The notes: a model not told the origin generated them from the letters alone. Positions 35,848 to 43,745 are shown, counted from the stretch's first letter. The stretch: 64,000 nt of DNA from Prevotella sp902465605 (GCA_902465605.1 CABQNT010000002.1:211301-275300), one strand, 5' to 3'. Made by a program: numbers and translations.

Positions 35848-36393
35848 TTAATCTCCAATCTCCGAAGTGATGAAGTCCATGTGTCCTGCGAAGATGTCGT
35901 CTGCCTCAATCTCATGCTCATTGCCCCGGTCGTTCTTCTCGTCGCCTATGATGGTGAGGTCTCCATCCTTGTTCACTCTGACAGAAAGGATAACCACGTC
36001 ACAAGGCTCGTCATAGTCGTATGCCGCTACGATGGGGCATTCACCCTCGAAGTGCCATTCATAGCCATCATCCACCTTCTCGCCATGAAGTTTAAGTGCT
36101 GCTGCAAGTTCTTCCTGCTCACGGTGCTTCACCTCCTGCACACTGTCATAGATGGAAAAGTCCTTCAGTCGTCCGCTACGTGTGGCGTGAACTTCTTCGC
36201 CGTTCTCCTTGTCGGTGTCATACTCATGGAACTGCACCGGCACAAAGTCGATGGGTGCTGCCATCCAAGAAATGTTGTTCAACGAATAGCCGTGCTCGGA
36301 GAGGAACAATTCTATTTCGTCCTCCAGCATGTGGTCGGCTACATTCAAAACCTCGATGCGCACGTTGGCGCTGTCCATTACGATAATCTTCAT
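35848..36393 (-). CDS. Acidic unknown protein of the conjugative element
   Basis: A 181-residue soluble protein. It opens MKIIVMDSANVRIEVLNVADHM, where VEVLNVAD-like starts recur in Bacteroidales mobile-element proteins, and continues LSEHGYSLNNISWMAAPIDF. The C-terminal half is acidic (VNKDGDLTIIGDEKND, EIEADDIFAGHMDFI). I can assign no function. The DUF2958-like gene upstream is 26 bases away, and they probably share a transcript. Confidence 0.7.
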   Translation of the reverse strand: MKIIVMDSANVRIEVLNVADHMLEDEIELFLSEHGYSLNNISWMAAPIDFVPVQFHEYDTDKENGEEVHATRSGRLKDFSIYDSVQEVKHREQEELAAALKLHGEKVDDGYEWHFEGECPIVAAYDYDEPCDVVILSVRVNKDGDLTIIGDEKNDRGNEHEIEADDIFAGHMDFITSEIGD

Positions 36394-36419
36394 AATCTGC
36401 TATGTTTAAGGGTTATACT

Positions 36420-36806
36420 TTAGTCTTTATCATAGAGCCGTGAGAGGAATGCTTGCAGTTCTGAGTCCTCAATCTCTCCAAGGGTGCAAGGCTTGAAATC
36501 CTTGTCCTGCTCAATCCTCAACGTGCCAAGTCCGTACTCGCTCGCATCATAGGTGATACTTGCCATTTCGGTTGCAGACTGGTAGCCGTACTCCGTCTCA
36601 TGCAGTCCAGTAACTATGCCATAGAGCGTGAAGTCATTGCCTTCCTGCTGACCTTCCATGATGTACCAGCGGATATTGCCAAGGTAAAACACTGCGATGC
36701 AAAGAGCATCCTTCTTCTTCGCGTCCTGAGAATACAGGGGATAACTGCTCAGAGCCTCTGTCAGCTCTGGAGTAATCAGTCGGTTGTTGAATTGCGTTGT
36801 TGCCAT
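36420..36806 (-). CDS. DUF2958-like protein
   Basis: A 128-residue protein with the DUF2958 pattern: LITPELTEALSSYPLYSQD, AVFYLGNIRWYIMEGQQEGNDF and TLYGIVTGLHETEYGYQS. This family of unknown function is frequent in conjugative elements and plasmids. It has no signal peptide. Confidence 0.72.
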   Translation of the reverse strand: MATTQFNNRLITPELTEALSSYPLYSQDAKKKDALCIAVFYLGNIRWYIMEGQQEGNDFTLYGIVTGLHETEYGYQSATEMASITYDASEYGLGTLRIEQDKDFKPCTLGEIEDSELQAFLSRLYDKD

Positions 36807-37106
36807 ATTGCTTGAAATTTTTATTTCCCTTTTATCAAAGCCTTTCGGCTGTGTTGCGGGAAGATTTTTCTGCTTTCAGAAGTGCGGATAGGGCAAATAA
36901 GGCAAGACTGTCGTGAAGAATACTCTTTAAGCAATATTTGCCTAAAGGAAGATTGTTCACAGGACACGCCTTGCAGTTTGACAAATCCAAGGTAACTTCG
37001 CAGAAAAATGATTCCCCAGCTATACAAAGCCGATATGATCAATCGAAAGTAAAGAAGGAGATGAAACTGAACGGTTGAATTGCAGGATGCAAATTAAGTC
37101 ATACAT
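36807..37106. other. Intergenic stretch before the first long direct repeat
   Basis: About 300 bases with no believable gene. A TTTGACAAATCC segment followed by TAACTTCG at 36990-37000 weakly resembles a rightward promoter. Otherwise nothing is seen. Confidence 0.4.
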
Positions 37107-37550
37107 GAATGACGGTGGGGTAGCGGCAACGGTACGGCTGCCAGATGAACGTCAAAGCGAGTGGACAAAGACCATTTCGGAAAGGACATCAAACTGAGCT
37201 GGCGAAGAATGTAGTCAGCCCTGTGGATGCCAGGGAGAAAGGTCTCTGTCCTCTCGCCGTTCATCCGTTCTGCTATCGTGCCATCGGCTCAATAGCAAAA
37301 CCAGCCCTGCCGTTCCGCTTTTGGGTGGGCGTAGTTCTTTGATACCATGAAAGCAGAAGCGAAGAATGAGGTCAATGGCATAGCAGGGCAAACAAAAGAC
37401 GAATGGACAGGATTCAGATGAAGAGCATGTACTCCAGCTGAGATCATCCTCGACTGATGAAGCCTGTCGTTTCGTGTTTGCCCATCCCGAAGAAGGTGTC
37501 CTTGGTCAGTGCAGCTGTGCTTCACCGATGAAGTACACTTTCAGAAGGAT
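37107..37550. repeat. Long direct repeat, left copy, flanking the arsenical-resistance cassette
   Basis: Bases 37107-37528 are nearly identical to 40503-40923. I see one G/A change, one single-base indel in a G run, and then a diverging 20-base tail that still resembles its counterpart. The segment can encode identical short peptides (for example a 65-codon frame at 37145-37342), but none looks like a known protein and codon patterns are unconvincing. Confidence 0.92.
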
Positions 37551-37588
37551 TATGGAAAAGGGCGTTTATTAAGGTATCATGTTAATTA

Positions 37589-37646
37589 TTCGTAAATTTA
37601 CGAACAAGTGTTTGCGTATTAAAATTATTGTTCGTAACTTTGCGAA
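37589..37646 (+). promoter_or_regulatory. Promoter and two operator palindromes of the arsR operon
   Basis: TTTG at 37611-37614 and TAACTTTG at 37635-37642 are 20 bases apart. TTCGTAAATTTACGAA (37589-37604) is a perfect 16-base palindrome upstream of the -33 box. TTCGTAACTTTGCGAA (37631-37646) is a near-palindrome that covers the -7 box. Two such sites fit an ArsR dimer that blocks RNA polymerase until metalloid binds. Confidence 0.85.
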
Positions 37647-37665
37647 CAAATTTAAGCGATTCAGT

Positions 37666-37998
37666 ATGGAGAACAAGAAAGAATATACAGAGAAACAAGA
37701 GCGGATTGCCCGTTTTGCCAAGGCATTGGGACATCCTGCAAGGATTGCCATTATGCAGTTTTTGGCCAGACAGGAGCAATGTTACTTTGGCGACATTCAT
37801 GAAGAACTGCCTATCGCCAAGGCAACCGTTTCACAGCATCTGACGGAATTGAAAGATGCTGGGCTGATACAAGGAACCATAGAAATACCTAAGGTGAAGT
37901 ATTGTATCAACCGTGACAATTGGATGCTTGCCAAGATGCTCTTTCAAGAGTTCTTCAACCAGGAAATGGCGAAATCAGATTGCGGTTGCAATAAGTAA
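37666..37998 (+). CDS. arsR: ArsR-family metalloregulator
   Basis: A 110-residue winged-helix repressor. The fold runs ARFAKALGHPARIAIMQFLA, then the recognition helix KATVSQHLTELKDAGLI and the wing GTIEIPKVKYCI. Cysteines at QCYFGD, in KYCI and in the C-terminal CGC could bind arsenic; the classic ELCVCDL site is absent. I use the ATG at 37666 (MENKKEYTEK), since the frame upstream runs through the promoter. It is the first gene of a five-gene operon. Confidence 0.9.
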   Translation: MENKKEYTEKQERIARFAKALGHPARIAIMQFLARQEQCYFGDIHEELPIAKATVSQHLTELKDAGLIQGTIEIPKVKYCINRDNWMLAKMLFQEFFNQEMAKSDCGCNK

Positions 37999-38105
37999 TC
38001 CTATAATACATAAGTGAAGTAGTATCAAATAATATCATTATAAGAGATTATTATATCCCTTATGTTCGTAGTTCTACAAACGACAAACAATAAATGTAAC
38101 TTAAA

Positions 38106-38540
38106 ATGAAAAGAACATTAGTTTTAATGATGGTCAGCCTCATATTGCTGGCCTGTGGTGAGAAATCGAATGCCGTGACCGTTAAGGAACAGTCGGGAAA
38201 AGTAAAGGACTTCGTGGAAGTGCTCTATTTCCACGGCAAACAGCGTTGCGTGACGTGCCGATCCATCGAGCAGAACACGAAAGAACTGCTGGAGTCTAAG
38301 TTCCAAAGGCAAATGAAGGAAGAAAAAGTTGTCTATCGCGTGATAGACATCTCAAAGACGGAGAACGCCCAGATAGCGGAGAAGTACGAAGTTACCTGGT
38401 CGTCGTTATTCCTTGTCCAGCACAAGAACGGCAAGGAGAAGGCTGAGAACCTGACGGAATTTGCCTTCGGACATTCGCGCACTCAGCCAGAAGCGTTCAA
38501 GAAAGGTTTGGCAGAGAAGATCAAACAAGCATTGAAGTAA
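38106..38540 (+). CDS. arsF: ArsF-like thioredoxin-fold lipoprotein
   Basis: A 144-residue lipoprotein with lipobox LLAC (Cys17) and a thioredoxin-like domain. Its likely redox pair is in QRCVTCRSIE (Cys48, Cys51). The pattern VEVLYFHGKQRC, YRVIDISKTEN and YEVTWSSLFLV fits proteins annotated as the ArsF subunit of a nitrophenyl-compound reductase in Bacteroides arsenic operons, thought to reduce aromatic arsenicals. The name is by resemblance. It is followed after 4 bases by the permease. Confidence 0.78.
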   Translation: MKRTLVLMMVSLILLACGEKSNAVTVKEQSGKVKDFVEVLYFHGKQRCVTCRSIEQNTKELLESKFQRQMKEEKVVYRVIDISKTENAQIAEKYEVTWSSLFLVQHKNGKEKAENLTEFAFGHSRTQPEAFKKGLAEKIKQALK

Positions 38541-38544
38541 GGCT

Positions 38545-39255
38545 ATGGAATGGTTACAGACATTGCTCGACAATAGTTCGACACCCGTGCTGACGGCATT
38601 CTTATTGGGTCTGCTCACTGCTATATCTCCCTGTCCTCTGGCAACGAACATAGCCGCCATCGGCTACATAGGCAAGGACATTGAAGACCGTCGCCACGTG
38701 TTCCTGAATGGACTGCTCTACACCGCCGGACGCATAGTAGCCTATACGGTGCTGGGGCTTGTGCTGATACTGATTATCCGACAGGGCGCATCCATGTTCG
38801 GCATCCAGAAGTTCATTGGCACTTGGGGCGAGCTGTTGCTTGGCCCGGCACTAATCGTCATCGGACTGCTGATGCTATTCAGCCACCGGCTCAACTTGCC
38901 ACAGTTCGGCTTCAATGGAAGCAACGCCGAAGGATTGAAAAAGCGTGGCGGCTGGGGAGCATTCCTCTTGGGTGTATTGTTTGCCATGGCCTTCTGCCCT
39001 ACGAGCGGTATGTTCTACTTCGGAATGCTCATTCCTATGTCAGCAACAGCCACGTTGGGCTACCTGCTGCCAGCGGTCTATGCCTTTGCCACCGCCTTGC
39101 CCGTGCTTGTTGTCGCTTGGCTGTTGGCTTTCAGCATGCAGAAGGTAGGCAAATTCTACGGCTGGCTGAAAGGCATTGAACGGTGGGCAACTATCATCGT
39201 AGGTGTGTTGTTCATCCTGATAGGGTTATACGAATGTTACATCATTTATTTATAA
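38545..39255 (+). CDS. arsG: ArsG-like CcdA/DsbD-type membrane transporter
   Basis: A 236-residue protein with about six transmembrane helices. The conserved LTAISPCPLATNIAAIGYIG and AMAFCPTSGMFYFGMLIP each place a cysteine-proline in the membrane, as in CcdA/DsbD electron carriers. In Bacteroides arsenic operons this family is called ArsG and is proposed to export aromatic aminoarsenicals. Transfer of electrons to the ArsF-like thioredoxin is an alternative reading. Confidence 0.78.
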   Translation: MEWLQTLLDNSSTPVLTAFLLGLLTAISPCPLATNIAAIGYIGKDIEDRRHVFLNGLLYTAGRIVAYTVLGLVLILIIRQGASMFGIQKFIGTWGELLLGPALIVIGLLMLFSHRLNLPQFGFNGSNAEGLKKRGGWGAFLLGVLFAMAFCPTSGMFYFGMLIPMSATATLGYLLPAVYAFATALPVLVVAWLLAFSMQKVGKFYGWLKGIERWATIIVGVLFILIGLYECYIIYL

Positions 39256-39275
39256 CAAATTAAAGATCAAGAATT

Positions 39276-39509
39276 ATGGAAATCAAGGTTTTGGGCTCAG
39301 GGTGTAGCCGTTGCAAGAAGGCACTCGAAGTGGTCAACAAGGTTGTCATCGAAAGTGGCATTGATGCCAATGTAGAGTATGTGACTGACATCATGCGCGT
39401 GATGGAGTATAACGTCATGGGCACTCCTGCGGTAGTCGTTGACGGCGTAGTGAAAATCAAGGGCACCGTGCCGACGGAGGCTGATGTCAGAAAGGCACTT
39501 GGCTTATGA
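39276..39509 (+). CDS. Small thioredoxin-like redox protein
   Basis: A 77-residue cytoplasmic thioredoxin fold starting MEIKVLGSGCSRCKKALEVV, with the redox pair Cys10 and Cys13 (CSRC). The cis-proline motif is in MGTPAVVVDG. This class is commonly next to ArsP-like permeases and probably keeps the metalloid or the permease reduced. It overlaps the permease gene by 4 bases. Confidence 0.88.
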   Translation: MEIKVLGSGCSRCKKALEVVNKVVIESGIDANVEYVTDIMRVMEYNVMGTPAVVVDGVVKIKGTVPTEADVRKALGL

Positions 39510-40474
39510 TACAGCAAATGGCCGACTGGCTTACTTATGGGTTGCTGGGACTCGATGCTACATCGGGTCTCGGCTCAGCCCTCAACTTCTTCATCTACGA
39601 CTCGGTGAAGATCCTGCTGCTGCTCTTTGTCATCAGCGCATTGATGGGCGTGGTGAATGCCTATTTCCCTATTGAACGACTGCGCAACTATCTCATGACA
39701 CATCGCCTCTATGGGCTGCAATACTTGCTGGCTTCCGTCTTCGGAGCCATCACCCCGTTCTGCTCCTGTTCGTCCATCCCCTTGTTCATCGGCTTCGTCA
39801 AAGGAGGCATACCGCTCGGTGTCACTCTCGCCTTTCTCATCACTTCGCCGTTGGTCAACGAAGTTGCTGTAGCTATGTTTCTCGGCTCGTTTGGCGTGAA
39901 GGTCACAGCCATCTATGTCGTTAGCGGCATCCTGCTCGGTATGATTGGCGGCTTCCTTTTAGGAAGAATGCAGCTTGAACCGCTATTAAGTGACTGGGTG
40001 AAACAAATTCAGATGCAGTCCACACAGCAGACAGAGGCATGGGAGGCTGAGCACGTCAGCTTCACCCGCCGTCTGCCATCCATTCTCCGTGAGGCATGGG
40101 GCATCGTGCGTGGTGTGCTGCTTTATGTCATCATTGGTATCGGCATCGGAGCCATGATGCACGGCTTCGTGCCAGAGGGATTCTTTGAGCATTATATGGC
40201 TCGCGACAACTGGTTTGCCGTGCCTCTTGCAGTCGTTCTTGCCGTTCCGATGTATGCCAACGCTGCTGGCATAGTTCCCATTATCGAAGTATTCGTAGCC
40301 AAGGGCATTCCTCTTGGCACCGCTATTGCCTTCATGATGGCCGTTGTAGGATTGTCGTTGCCTGAGGCCACACTGCTGAAAAAGGTCATGACGTGGCGGC
40401 TCATTGGCATTTTCTTCGGCTTGATAACGTTGTTTATTATACTGTTGGGTTATCTATTTAATGTGTTCATGTAG
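39506..40474 (+). CDS. ArsP-like (DUF318) permease
   Basis: A 322-residue membrane protein of about eight helices in two halves. The hallmark PFCSCSSIPLFIGFVKGGIP, with its CSCS cysteines, is followed by LAFLITSPLVNEVAVAM. The second half repeats the pattern as VPMYANAAGIVPIIEVFVAKGIPLGTAIAF. ArsP exports trivalent organoarsenicals, and related permeases handle other soft metals. It closes the five-gene operon. Confidence 0.88.
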   Translation: MIQQMADWLTYGLLGLDATSGLGSALNFFIYDSVKILLLLFVISALMGVVNAYFPIERLRNYLMTHRLYGLQYLLASVFGAITPFCSCSSIPLFIGFVKGGIPLGVTLAFLITSPLVNEVAVAMFLGSFGVKVTAIYVVSGILLGMIGGFLLGRMQLEPLLSDWVKQIQMQSTQQTEAWEAEHVSFTRRLPSILREAWGIVRGVLLYVIIGIGIGAMMHGFVPEGFFEHYMARDNWFAVPLAVVLAVPMYANAAGIVPIIEVFVAKGIPLGTAIAFMMAVVGLSLPEATLLKKVMTWRLIGIFFGLITLFIILLGYLFNVFM

Positions 40475-40502
40475 TATGTTAACGTGTAATATAATGCGGA
40501 AA

Positions 40503-40944
40503 GAATGACGGTGGGTAGCGGCAACGGTACGGCTGCCAGATGAACGTCAAAGCAAGTGGACAAAGACCATTTCGGAAAGGACATCAAACTGAGCTGGCGA
40601 AGAATGTAGTCAGCCCTGTGGATGCCAGGGAGAAAGGTCTCTGTCCTCTCGCCGTTCATCCGTTCTGCTATCGTGCCATCGGCTCAATAGCAAAACCAGC
40701 CCTGCCGTTCCGCTTTTGGGTGGGCGTAGTTCTTTGATACCATGAAAGCAGAAGCGAAGAATGAGGTCAATGGCATAGCAGGGCAAACAAAAGACGAATG
40801 GACAGGATTCAGATGAAGAGCATGTACTCCAGCTGAGATCATCCTCGACTGATGAAGCCTGTCGTTTCGTGTTTGCCCATCCCGAAGAAGGTGTCCTTGG
40901 TCAGTGCAGCTGTGCTTCACCGACGTAGGACACTTTCTGAGGGA
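40503..40944. repeat. Long direct repeat, right copy, flanking the arsenical-resistance cassette
   Basis: Same sequence and same orientation as 37107-37550, starting 28 bases after the permease stop. The two copies enclose about 2.95 kb with the whole operon. Homologous recombination between them would remove the operon and leave one copy. Confidence 0.92.
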
Positions 40945-40970
40945 TATGCGCCATGAGAGGAGAATGAAAA

Positions 40971-40994
40971 AGTCCTGCCCAACCAGGCAGGACT
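40971..40994 (-). terminator. Terminator of the minus-strand accessory operon
   Basis: AGTCCTGCC (40971-40979) pairs with GGCAGGACT (40986-40994). Read leftwards it is followed by TTTTTCATT. It lies just after the smallest gene of the operon. Confidence 0.85.
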
Positions 40995-41002
40995 CGCTGG
41001 CT

Positions 41003-41107
41003 TCAGCACAGTACAATGGTAGCCCAATCTATGGGTTTCCCTTCCTGCTTCATTTTTTCAATCAGAGCCTTAATCTGATCCTTTTTCTTGTCTGTTACAC
41101 TATCCAT
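41003..41107 (-). CDS. Very small unknown protein (34 residues)
   Basis: A short frame that starts ATG at 41107 (an ATG two codons earlier is possible) and reads MDSVTDKKKDQIKALIEKMK, then QEGKPIDWATIVLC. It has a helical, charged first half. It sits directly between a hairpin leader and a terminator that both suit it, which is why I accept it. The function is unknown. Confidence 0.6.
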   Translation of the reverse strand: MDSVTDKKKDQIKALIEKMKQEGKPIDWATIVLC

Positions 41108-41123
41108 AATCATAAAGAATTGT

Positions 41124-41144
41124 GGGCAGGTGGTTAGTCTGCCC
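41124..41144 (-). promoter_or_regulatory. Hairpin leader motif, copy 1
   Basis: GGGCAG and CTGCCC pair around a 9-base loop, 17 bases before the start codon at 41107. The same sequence, with one loop change and the same flanks (TTGTGGGCAG, CTGCCCGTT), recurs at 41732-41752. Confidence 0.65.
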
Positions 41145-41151
41145 GTTGCCT

Positions 41152-41715
41152 TTAGAAATTCTTGTTGACGTATTTCTCAAAATCAACGTCATTGAGTTTG
41201 AAGAACTCCTCTGCCGGTACATAGCAGTAGAACTTGTCGTCATCGGGGCTGCCTTCCTCTATATGTGCTTCAAAAACCTCTTCGGTCGTCACCTTGACTT
41301 CGGCATTCAGCTCCTTGATGAAGACGTTTCGATACAAGATGTTGTTTCCGTCAATCATCATGCCCAGCAACGTCGGTCCTTCTTCGAGGCACTTCATTTC
41401 CTCGAATACCAGTTCCACCAGTTTGCCTTGCTTTTCCCTCTGCAGGGATGTGTAGATGATGTCACCCTCCATTTCCTTGCTGGAGATATGAACCATCAGG
41501 CGATGCTCCGTTTTGTCATAGTAGATGCTCTCCACGTCGATAGCCATATCACCGAAATAGAGCGTTCCTATCTCCACCATGTCATAGTGGTCGATTACCT
41601 CTTGAATGAACCACTCCCTGCGGGTGTCAAGAGCTTCATCCGTGAGGTCGTCAAGAGCCTCGTGTTTTTCCAAGAGTCTTTTGTACTCTTCGTTTTCAGT
41701 CTTTTGCTTTGCCAT
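41152..41715 (-). CDS. Acidic unknown protein of the conjugative element
   Basis: A 187-residue soluble protein, strongly acidic, starting AKQKTENEEYKRLLEKHEAL. Its middle has YFGDMAIDVESIYYDKTEHR and KLVELVFEEMKCLEEG. No family is recognised and no catalytic motif stands out. It is preceded by a hairpin leader copy and followed by another before the next small gene. Confidence 0.68.
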   Translation of the reverse strand: MAKQKTENEEYKRLLEKHEALDDLTDEALDTRREWFIQEVIDHYDMVEIGTLYFGDMAIDVESIYYDKTEHRLMVHISSKEMEGDIIYTSLQREKQGKLVELVFEEMKCLEEGPTLLGMMIDGNNILYRNVFIKELNAEVKVTTEEVFEAHIEEGSPDDDKFYCYVPAEEFFKLNDVDFEKYVNKNF

Positions 41716-41731
41716 AATGATTAGAAATTGT

Positions 41732-41752
41732 GGGCAGATGGTTAGTCTGCCC
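41732..41752 (-). promoter_or_regulatory. Hairpin leader motif, copy 2
   Basis: GGGCAG (41732-41737) and CTGCCC (41747-41752) pair around a 9-base loop, 16 bases before the start codon at 41715. It is a near-exact copy of the motif at 41124-41144. Confidence 0.65.
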
Positions 41753-41760
41753 GTTACCTT

Positions 41761-41988
41761 TTACTTTGTCTGGAAGCACACTCTGTCTTTCCTGCGAAGT
41801 TGCAGCACAAGGTGATACTCCTTGTTCAAGTCTGCCAGCTTCTGTAGTTTCTGCCGGGTGTCCTCCGTGTTCTCCATCAGAGAAGCGTAAATCAGATTTC
41901 CGACTTGTCTTCCCTCGTTAACGTCAAAAGCCTTGAAGCCCTTGCATCCGTCAAACTTTGCATATACAATGTGCCAATCCATATTCAC
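41761..41988 (-). CDS. Small unknown protein of the conjugative element
   Basis: A 75-residue protein, MNMDWHIVYAKFDGCKGFKA onward, with an alternative start at its second Met. It has no recognised domain and no signal. It lies 9 bases after the next gene upstream and 8 bases before a hairpin leader. Confidence 0.6.
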   Translation of the reverse strand: MNMDWHIVYAKFDGCKGFKAFDVNEGRQVGNLIYASLMENTEDTRQKLQKLADLNKEYHLVLQLRRKDRVCFQTK

Positions 41989-41997
41989 TGACCTATA

Positions 41998-42162
41998 TTA
42001 GTCTACAAATTCAAATTCATCCCTATAGCAGGTTATTTCTGCTCCACTGCCTAATACGATGCAGGTGTACTGATAGCCATGATAGCCACCGTCTATGCTA
42101 TCCAAATCCACGCTGATGTCCCAATACCCACGATACGGAACAAATAGCCTTGCGTATCTCAT
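41998..42162 (-). CDS. Small unknown protein (54 residues)
   Basis: A short frame with a strong ribosome binding site (GAAAGGAGG, ending 6 bases before the ATG). It encodes MRYARLFVPYRGYWDISVDL, then DSIDGGYHGYQYTCIVLGSG and AEITCYRDEFEFVD. It has many aromatic residues and no known family. It fills the gap between ssb at 42181 and the gene at 41988 with tight spacing on the same strand, so it is very likely real. Confidence 0.72.
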   Translation of the reverse strand: MRYARLFVPYRGYWDISVDLDSIDGGYHGYQYTCIVLGSGAEITCYRDEFEFVD

Positions 42163-42180
42163 TGCATCCTCCTTTCTTCG

Positions 42181-42603
42181 TTAGAATGGCATATCCTTCT
42201 CGTCAGGTGCTGGAGCGTCCTGCGGTGGCTGGGGTGTGTGCTTTGCCTTAGCCCCTTTCTTGGCAGCCTTCTTCGGGTTGTCGTTCTGCTCCTCTTTCTT
42301 CCCTGCATTGACGAAAGCGATGCTGTCTGCATTGATTGAGATTTGCGTGTGGCTCTCGCCTTGGCGGTCTGTCCACTGGGATGTGGAGATAGTTCCCTCC
42401 ACGAGAATGAGCCTGCCCTTGGTGAGATATTCAGCCAGACGGACATGGTTCTCACGGCTGCTGCGTACCCTTACCCATGTAGTGATGTTCTGACCTTTGG
42501 AGTAATCATCAACGGCTATGTCAACCGCCATGAATGTTCCGTGCGTTCCTGTGATGACTTGGCAATCCTTGCCGATGCGTCCGATAGTGTGTGTGTAAAG
42601 CAT
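42181..42603 (-). CDS. ssb: Single-stranded DNA-binding protein with SSB tail
   Basis: A 140-residue OB-fold protein. The fold covers about 1-105 (IGRIGKDCQVITGTHGTFMA, KGRLILVEGTISTSQW). A basic linker (KKAAKKGAKAKHTPQPP) leads to the protein-recruiting tip DEKDMPF. It likely protects transferred single strands during conjugation. A second SSB gene lies 96 bases upstream. Confidence 0.9.
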   Translation of the reverse strand: MLYTHTIGRIGKDCQVITGTHGTFMAVDIAVDDYSKGQNITTWVRVRSSRENHVRLAEYLTKGRLILVEGTISTSQWTDRQGESHTQISINADSIAFVNAGKKEEQNDNPKKAAKKGAKAKHTPQPPQDAPAPDEKDMPF

Positions 42604-42699
42604 AATCTAAAATGTTTGATGGTGAATAATCGAATGAAATCTAACTCTTTTCTTTTCCCTTTAATCAGGAAATCTGCATTGCAGAGGGAAGAAGAAGGC

Positions 42700-43083
42700 T
42701 CACTTGGCCTTCTTCTTTGAAGTTTTCTTCTCCTCCGCAGGAGCTTCTTCCTCCTTGTCGGGAGTCTCATAGAACTTGGTGGCTACCAGCAGCACTCGCT
42801 GATGCTTGACACCTTCTTGATTGCTCCATTCCTCAGGCTTGAAGTAACCTTCCACGGTGAGCATTGCACCCTTGGTGAGCTTGGCGAATGACTCGGCGTT
42901 CTCGTTCTTACGCCATGCTTCCACGTTGACGAAAGCCGATACGCGGTTGTTCTCTTCGCCGTTCTTCTCGTTACGGCCGATAGCCAGTGAGAAACGTGCT
43001 ACTGAAGCGGTTGTGAACTGACGGATTTCTGCATCCTTACCTACGAAACCTGTTACTGCGAAATTGTTCTCGATCTTTTTCAT
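42700..43083 (-). CDS. Single-stranded DNA-binding protein without acidic tip
   Basis: A 127-residue OB-fold protein: NNFAVTGFVGKDAEIRQF, FVNVEAWRKNENAESFAKL and KGAMLTVEGYFKPEEWSNQ. Its C-terminus is a Glu then Lys-rich tail (EEEAPAEEKKTSKKKAK) instead of the DxPF tip, so it should bind DNA without recruiting SSB partners. A division of labour with the other SSB is plausible. Confidence 0.88.
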   Translation of the reverse strand: MKKIENNFAVTGFVGKDAEIRQFTTASVARFSLAIGRNEKNGEENNRVSAFVNVEAWRKNENAESFAKLTKGAMLTVEGYFKPEEWSNQEGVKHQRVLLVATKFYETPDKEEEAPAEEKKTSKKKAK

Positions 43084-43718
43084 TTTTTTGAATTTTTAGA
43101 AGTGAAACATTTATTTTTTACGTTGCTTTAAGAGTTGGCAAGGGAAGTATGGGAATGCAAGGAATTACCGAATTATTTCACCCTTGGGCCAGGAAAAGTT
43201 TTTATTGGATGCCCTGCAGACGGCAAAAAGTTTTTGAAAAAATTCAGGGAATAAGGCACCTGGTACTTGCAGAATACGGCTTGCACTAACTTTGCGACGG
43301 AAAAAGTAAGTGTACTCGCTTCGCCCGGAAAAGTCATCAATGAGTAAGTCGGAATAAGAACAATTCAGTGACAGATACGAAAAGGAGGATGCCCGGCAGT
43401 CCAACGCACAGACTGGGCACGTCTTGGCCATCGGACGTAGAAGGACACGCGAAGGGGCTGCATATCATTCCGCTATAAGTTGGAAGCGTGCAGAACAATG
43501 AATGTCCATTGACAGGTAAAGGGGCTGTGCCGTGGAATGTAATAAATGAAGGAATGGGAAAGAGATTGAGAATGTAGTATAAGCAGCCTGTAAGGTATCA
43601 GGATATGGACTACGACAGGGATGGAAAGGAGGAATTCGGAATGATAGAAGAAGGGAAAGTGAGCCTTCATTCTTGAATGATAAAAAAGAATGGTTGTGTA
43701 TGTGTGAGAACAATAAAA
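43084..43718. other. Gene-free, purine-rich region of the conjugative element
   Basis: About 635 bases without a credible frame. A TAACTTTG element at 43287-43294 points rightwards, with TTG at 43267-43269 at a rather short spacing of 17. The plus strand after it is rich in A and G. A GCCC/GGGC pair around 43391-43418 could fold. It might be a non-coding RNA or a transfer origin; neither is proven. Confidence 0.4.
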
Positions 43719-43745
43719 AAAGGTGCTTGTGAATTAAGCACCTTT
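43719..43745 (-). terminator. Terminator of the XRE-like gene
   Basis: AAAGGTGCTT (43719-43728) pairs with AAGCACCTTT (43736-43745). On the minus strand it is followed by TTTTTTATTG. It lies about 100 bases after the stop of the regulator gene. Confidence 0.85.

Noticed and set aside
37145..37342. A 65-codon frame present identically in both long direct repeats
   Set aside because: Identity follows from the repeat itself. The peptide has no known family, no ribosome binding site is seen, and other frames are equally open, so I list only the repeat.
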